A stretch of 64,000 nucleotides of DNA, taken from the NCBI GenBank assembly GCA_036504995.1, contig DASXUG010000005.1, positions 124,001-188,000 on the forward strand, read 5' to 3'. The DNA comes from DASXUG01 sp036504995 (GTDB taxonomy: Bacteria > Pseudomonadota > Gammaproteobacteria > Burkholderiales > Methylophilaceae). The notes beneath the pieces were generated by a model. That model was not told where the DNA came from, made no database searches, and was given only the letters and a program-made list of their open reading frames with translations. Shown here in pieces: positions 61,875 through 64,000 of this stretch. The stretch's first letter is position 1. Each line of letters begins with the position of its first letter. The translations under genes were made by a program, and so were the position numbers.

Positions 61875-62874
61875 ACACGGCGGAAACCTTGCGCTGGCGA
61901 GCAAGCAATATAGCATTGCAATCCAAACTTGGCTGGATTTATCTACGGGCATTAACCCCAACCATTACCCCATCCCCAGCATCCCTACCGAGGCATGGCA
62001 ACGCTTACCAGACGATAACGATGGTTTGATAGAAGCAGCCTGTGCATATTACCACTGCCAATCATTACTGCCGACCGCGGGCTCTCAAGCAGCATTACAA
62101 GCACTGCCAAAACTAAGGCCACATTGCCATATCGCCATGCCAACGCATATGTACCAAGAACATGCGCATGCGTGGTTGCAACACGGGCATCAAGTCAGCC
62201 TGTTTCATAACGAACCCGATACTGACTTAATGAATCAAATTGATGTGCTGCTGGTTTGCAACCCGAACAATCCCACTGGAAAGTTATTCGCCAAAGCAGA
62301 CTTACTGCAATGGCACCAACAACTGTCAAAACGAGGTGCTTGGCTCATCGTAGATGAAGCCTTTATAGATACAACACCCGACAATAGCATGGCCGATCAA
62401 GCCCATATAGATGGTTTATTTGTGTTGCGCTCTATCGGCAAGTTTTTTGGTTTAGCTGGTACTCGGGTAGGCTTTCTACTTGCAGCAAGTGGTTATCTAA
62501 ACCAAGTGCAAGAAACTCTTGGCCCATGGACCATTGCTGGGTCTAGCCGCCATATTACAAAACTCGTGTTGCAAGATAGACATTGGCAACAAAGTACCCG
62601 GCGAAATCTTATCTCTGAAAGTGACAAGTTAAAAAACTTACTAACAGCGCACCAGTTGCCCCCCAATGGCGGCACGTCTTTATTTCAATTTGTGCTGCAC
62701 TCGCAAGCAGCCGAAATTCAACACCTGCTTGCCAAGCAAGGCATTTGGGTAAGACTGTTTAAGGAAGCAAAGGCGTTACGCTTTGGGCTACCACCCGCTT
62801 CGGAGTGGGGGAGATTAGAGGCCGCCTTGGCTGGGCTTTCATCGCCAATCTTGAATGGTCAACCAATTATTTAA
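61867..62874 (+). CDS. cobD: Threonine-phosphate decarboxylase / cobyric acid decarboxylase (CobD/CobC-like aminotransferase)
   Basis: A 335-residue PLP-dependent fold-type I enzyme making the aminopropanol phosphate precursor. MLEHGGNLALASKQY at the start, LDLSTGINPNHYP, VCNPNNPTGKLF, LIVDEAFID and the PLP-lysine motif RSIGKFFGLAGTRVGFLL are intact. ATG 61867 overlaps the cbiB end by 8 bp. The name cobC is used for the same enzyme in some nomenclatures and must not be confused with the phosphatase gene at the right edge. Confidence 0.93.
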   Translation: MLEHGGNLALASKQYSIAIQTWLDLSTGINPNHYPIPSIPTEAWQRLPDDNDGLIEAACAYYHCQSLLPTAGSQAALQALPKLRPHCHIAMPTHMYQEHAHAWLQHGHQVSLFHNEPDTDLMNQIDVLLVCNPNNPTGKLFAKADLLQWHQQLSKRGAWLIVDEAFIDTTPDNSMADQAHIDGLFVLRSIGKFFGLAGTRVGFLLAASGYLNQVQETLGPWTIAGSSRHITKLVLQDRHWQQSTRRNLISESDKLKNLLTAHQLPPNGGTSLFQFVLHSQAAEIQHLLAKQGIWVRLFKEAKALRFGLPPASEWGRLEAALAGLSSPILNGQPII

Positions 62875-62927
62875 TCAGACTGAATTAATCAACCTATTAG
62901 ATTTTGTATTTTAGAAAGTAGTATCCC

Positions 62928-63800
62928 GTGGAGTTATTGTTTGTTTTTGGCCGATTGGCATTGTCTTTAGCCTCTAATGTGTATCAAAAAAAGTTAACTG
63001 AAGCTGGCTTGCCCCCGTTTTATATCGTTTTTGCCATTTACGTCGTGTTGGGTTTGCTTAGTCTGCCTTTGATAGCAACCGTGCAAGTTTCAAACTTGGG
63101 CCATCCATTCTGGCTAAATATTTCGCTAGCATCATTGTTTGATGTGAGTGGCTGGATGTTCTTAGTATTGTCTTTATCTAAAACTGATTTATCCGTATTT
63201 GGCCCGCTGAATGCATATAAAGTCGTTTTCTCATTATTGCTAGCGGTAATTTTTCTACACGAGTTACCTAATGCTCAGGGCTTGATTGGGGTATCGATCA
63301 TTATTCTGGGTAGCTTTTTACTCACGCCGTCGAATCAACAAACCCAACTAAGAAAGATACCTGCGCTACTCAAAGACAAAGGTGTACAAGCACGTTTTCT
63401 ATCCATCGCGTTGTTTTCAGTGGGGACGATATTCTTAAAAAATGCCGTTATCCTCGGCAGCCCGTTGTCTGCGCTGATCTTCTGGTCGCTGATTGGCTTG
63501 TCATTAGCCATGCTTAGCAACCATCTGCTATTACCTCACAGCATGCGCACTTATTTAAACAAATCAAAAGCGCACCTACCAACCATATTGAGCGTTGGCG
63601 TGATGGTATTTTTTATGCAATATTTCACGCTCGTGTTGCTACGCGAAATGTTAATCGCCTATGCGCTCGCCTTATTTCAGCTGGGCATGGTGATTCAGGT
63701 ACTGATCGGCTATAGAGTATTTAATGAAAAAGATGTAGGTAGAAAGTTATTGGCTGCAGTTGTGATGATGACAGGCAGCGTAATGGTGCTGCTAGCCTAA
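62928..63800 (+). CDS. EamA/DMT-family transporter
   Basis: A 290-residue membrane protein with about ten helices, duplicated five-helix EamA units (first with YVVLGLLSLPLIATVQVS and SKTDLSVFGPLNAYKVVFSLLLAVIFLHE, second with NAVILGSPLSALIFWSLIGLS and ALALFQLGMVIQVLIGYRVFNEKDVGRK). Start is GTG 62928. It sits within the B12 gene run but the family moves diverse metabolites, so involvement in corrinoid or precursor transport is only suggested by position. Confidence 0.82.
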   Translation: MELLFVFGRLALSLASNVYQKKLTEAGLPPFYIVFAIYVVLGLLSLPLIATVQVSNLGHPFWLNISLASLFDVSGWMFLVLSLSKTDLSVFGPLNAYKVVFSLLLAVIFLHELPNAQGLIGVSIIILGSFLLTPSNQQTQLRKIPALLKDKGVQARFLSIALFSVGTIFLKNAVILGSPLSALIFWSLIGLSLAMLSNHLLLPHSMRTYLNKSKAHLPTILSVGVMVFFMQYFTLVLLREMLIAYALALFQLGMVIQVLIGYRVFNEKDVGRKLLAAVVMMTGSVMVLLA

Positions 63801-63823
63801 AGTAGTTGTGAAAACTAGCTCAA

Positions 63824-64000
63824 TTAATGATTAACATACGCAACTTGCGTAACGGTTTCTTCTACAATGATTTTCGTCACGCTTGCATAAGCCACTTGAA
63901 ACTTAAAGGCATGAATCAACGGCAGGGAAAGCGCATCTGCCAGCAACGCCCGAATCACCCCTGCGTGGGTGAACATCACCGCAGTCTCTGTGTTTTCTGC
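63824..64000 (-). CDS. cobC: Alpha-ribazole phosphatase, C-terminal part
   Basis: The last 58 codons of a minus-strand gene that extends beyond the window. It contains VMFTHAGVIRALLADALSLPL, which is the second His motif of the histidine phosphatase superfamily as found in CobC phosphatases. In this context (B12 locus) removal of phosphate from alpha-ribazole or adenosylcobalamin phosphate is the expected role. The N-terminal RHG motif lies outside. It is convergent with the EamA gene, with 23 bp between. Confidence 0.8.
   Translation of the reverse strand, partial: AENTETAVMFTHAGVIRALLADALSLPLIHAFKFQVAYASVTKIIVEETVTQVAYVNH

Noticed and set aside
1..64000. CRISPR arrays, tRNA or rRNA genes
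   Set aside because: No regularly spaced short direct repeats and no cloverleaf or rRNA-like segment was seen on either strand.

Overview
The window is 64 kb of chromosome from a moderately AT-rich betaproteobacterium. Gene order (fmt-def-LysM-dprA-smg, metK-lpxL-dapF-DUF484-xerC, an SAH riboswitch ahead of ahcY and metF, ppk/ppx/phoU, zapA-6S RNA) and protein character point to a methylotroph of the family Methylophilaceae, close to Methylotenera. That placement is inference from content, not a database match. There are no rRNA or tRNA genes, no CRISPR array, no recognisable transposase and no prophage.

Region by region: 1-3.6 kb holds N-formyl removal and formylation of Met, a LysM protein, dprA and smg. 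3.6-9.1 kb is a methyl-cycle block on the minus strand: an SAH riboswitch drives ahcY, a small membrane protein and metF, followed further out by an HD-GYP c-di-GMP phosphodiesterase and metK. 9.1-13.3 kb runs on the plus strand with lpxL, dapF, DUF484, xerC and sodB. 13.4-15.6 kb is an accessory cassette: a two-repeat lipoprotein gene enclosed by about 170-bp inverted repeats, sitting between the convergent genes sodB and fpr. 15.7-20.9 kb contains fpr and the electron-transfer flavoprotein system (etfBA, ETF-QO) with a divergent LysR regulator and a clear LysR-type palindrome.

21-25.4 kb is an apparent operon of two COG4705-type membrane proteins, an outer-membrane channel-like protein and an OmpR/EnvZ-type two-component pair. 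25.5-32.6 kb is a signalling island: GAF/PAS/GGDEF, a hemerythrin-like protein with altered metal ligands, a histidine kinase with two nearly identical PAS domains, a stand-alone receiver, and REC-GGDEF-EAL. 32.7-38.5 kb has conserved hypotheticals, a DUF4010 membrane protein and a ZnuD-like TonB receptor. 38.6-50.4 kb is housekeeping: yggX, ppk, ppx, phoU, rpiA, ilvA, a secreted beta-propeller, two FMN-binding oxidase-like proteins, EVE and DUF2237 proteins, then a palindromic repeat, 6S RNA, zapA and a zapB-like gene.

50.5-64 kb is a vitamin B12 locus. A cobalamin riboswitch leads btuB, a membrane protein, cobO, cbiA, bluB, a BtuF-like protein without signal peptide, cobU, an SbmA/BacA/Rv1819c-type ABC transporter and a small S4 protein. 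cobQ, cbiB, cobD, a DMT-type transporter and the end of cobC follow. No BtuC/BtuD pair is present here. The most interesting leads are the inverted-repeat lipoprotein cassette, the COG4705/two-component operon, and the unusual B12 import inventory.
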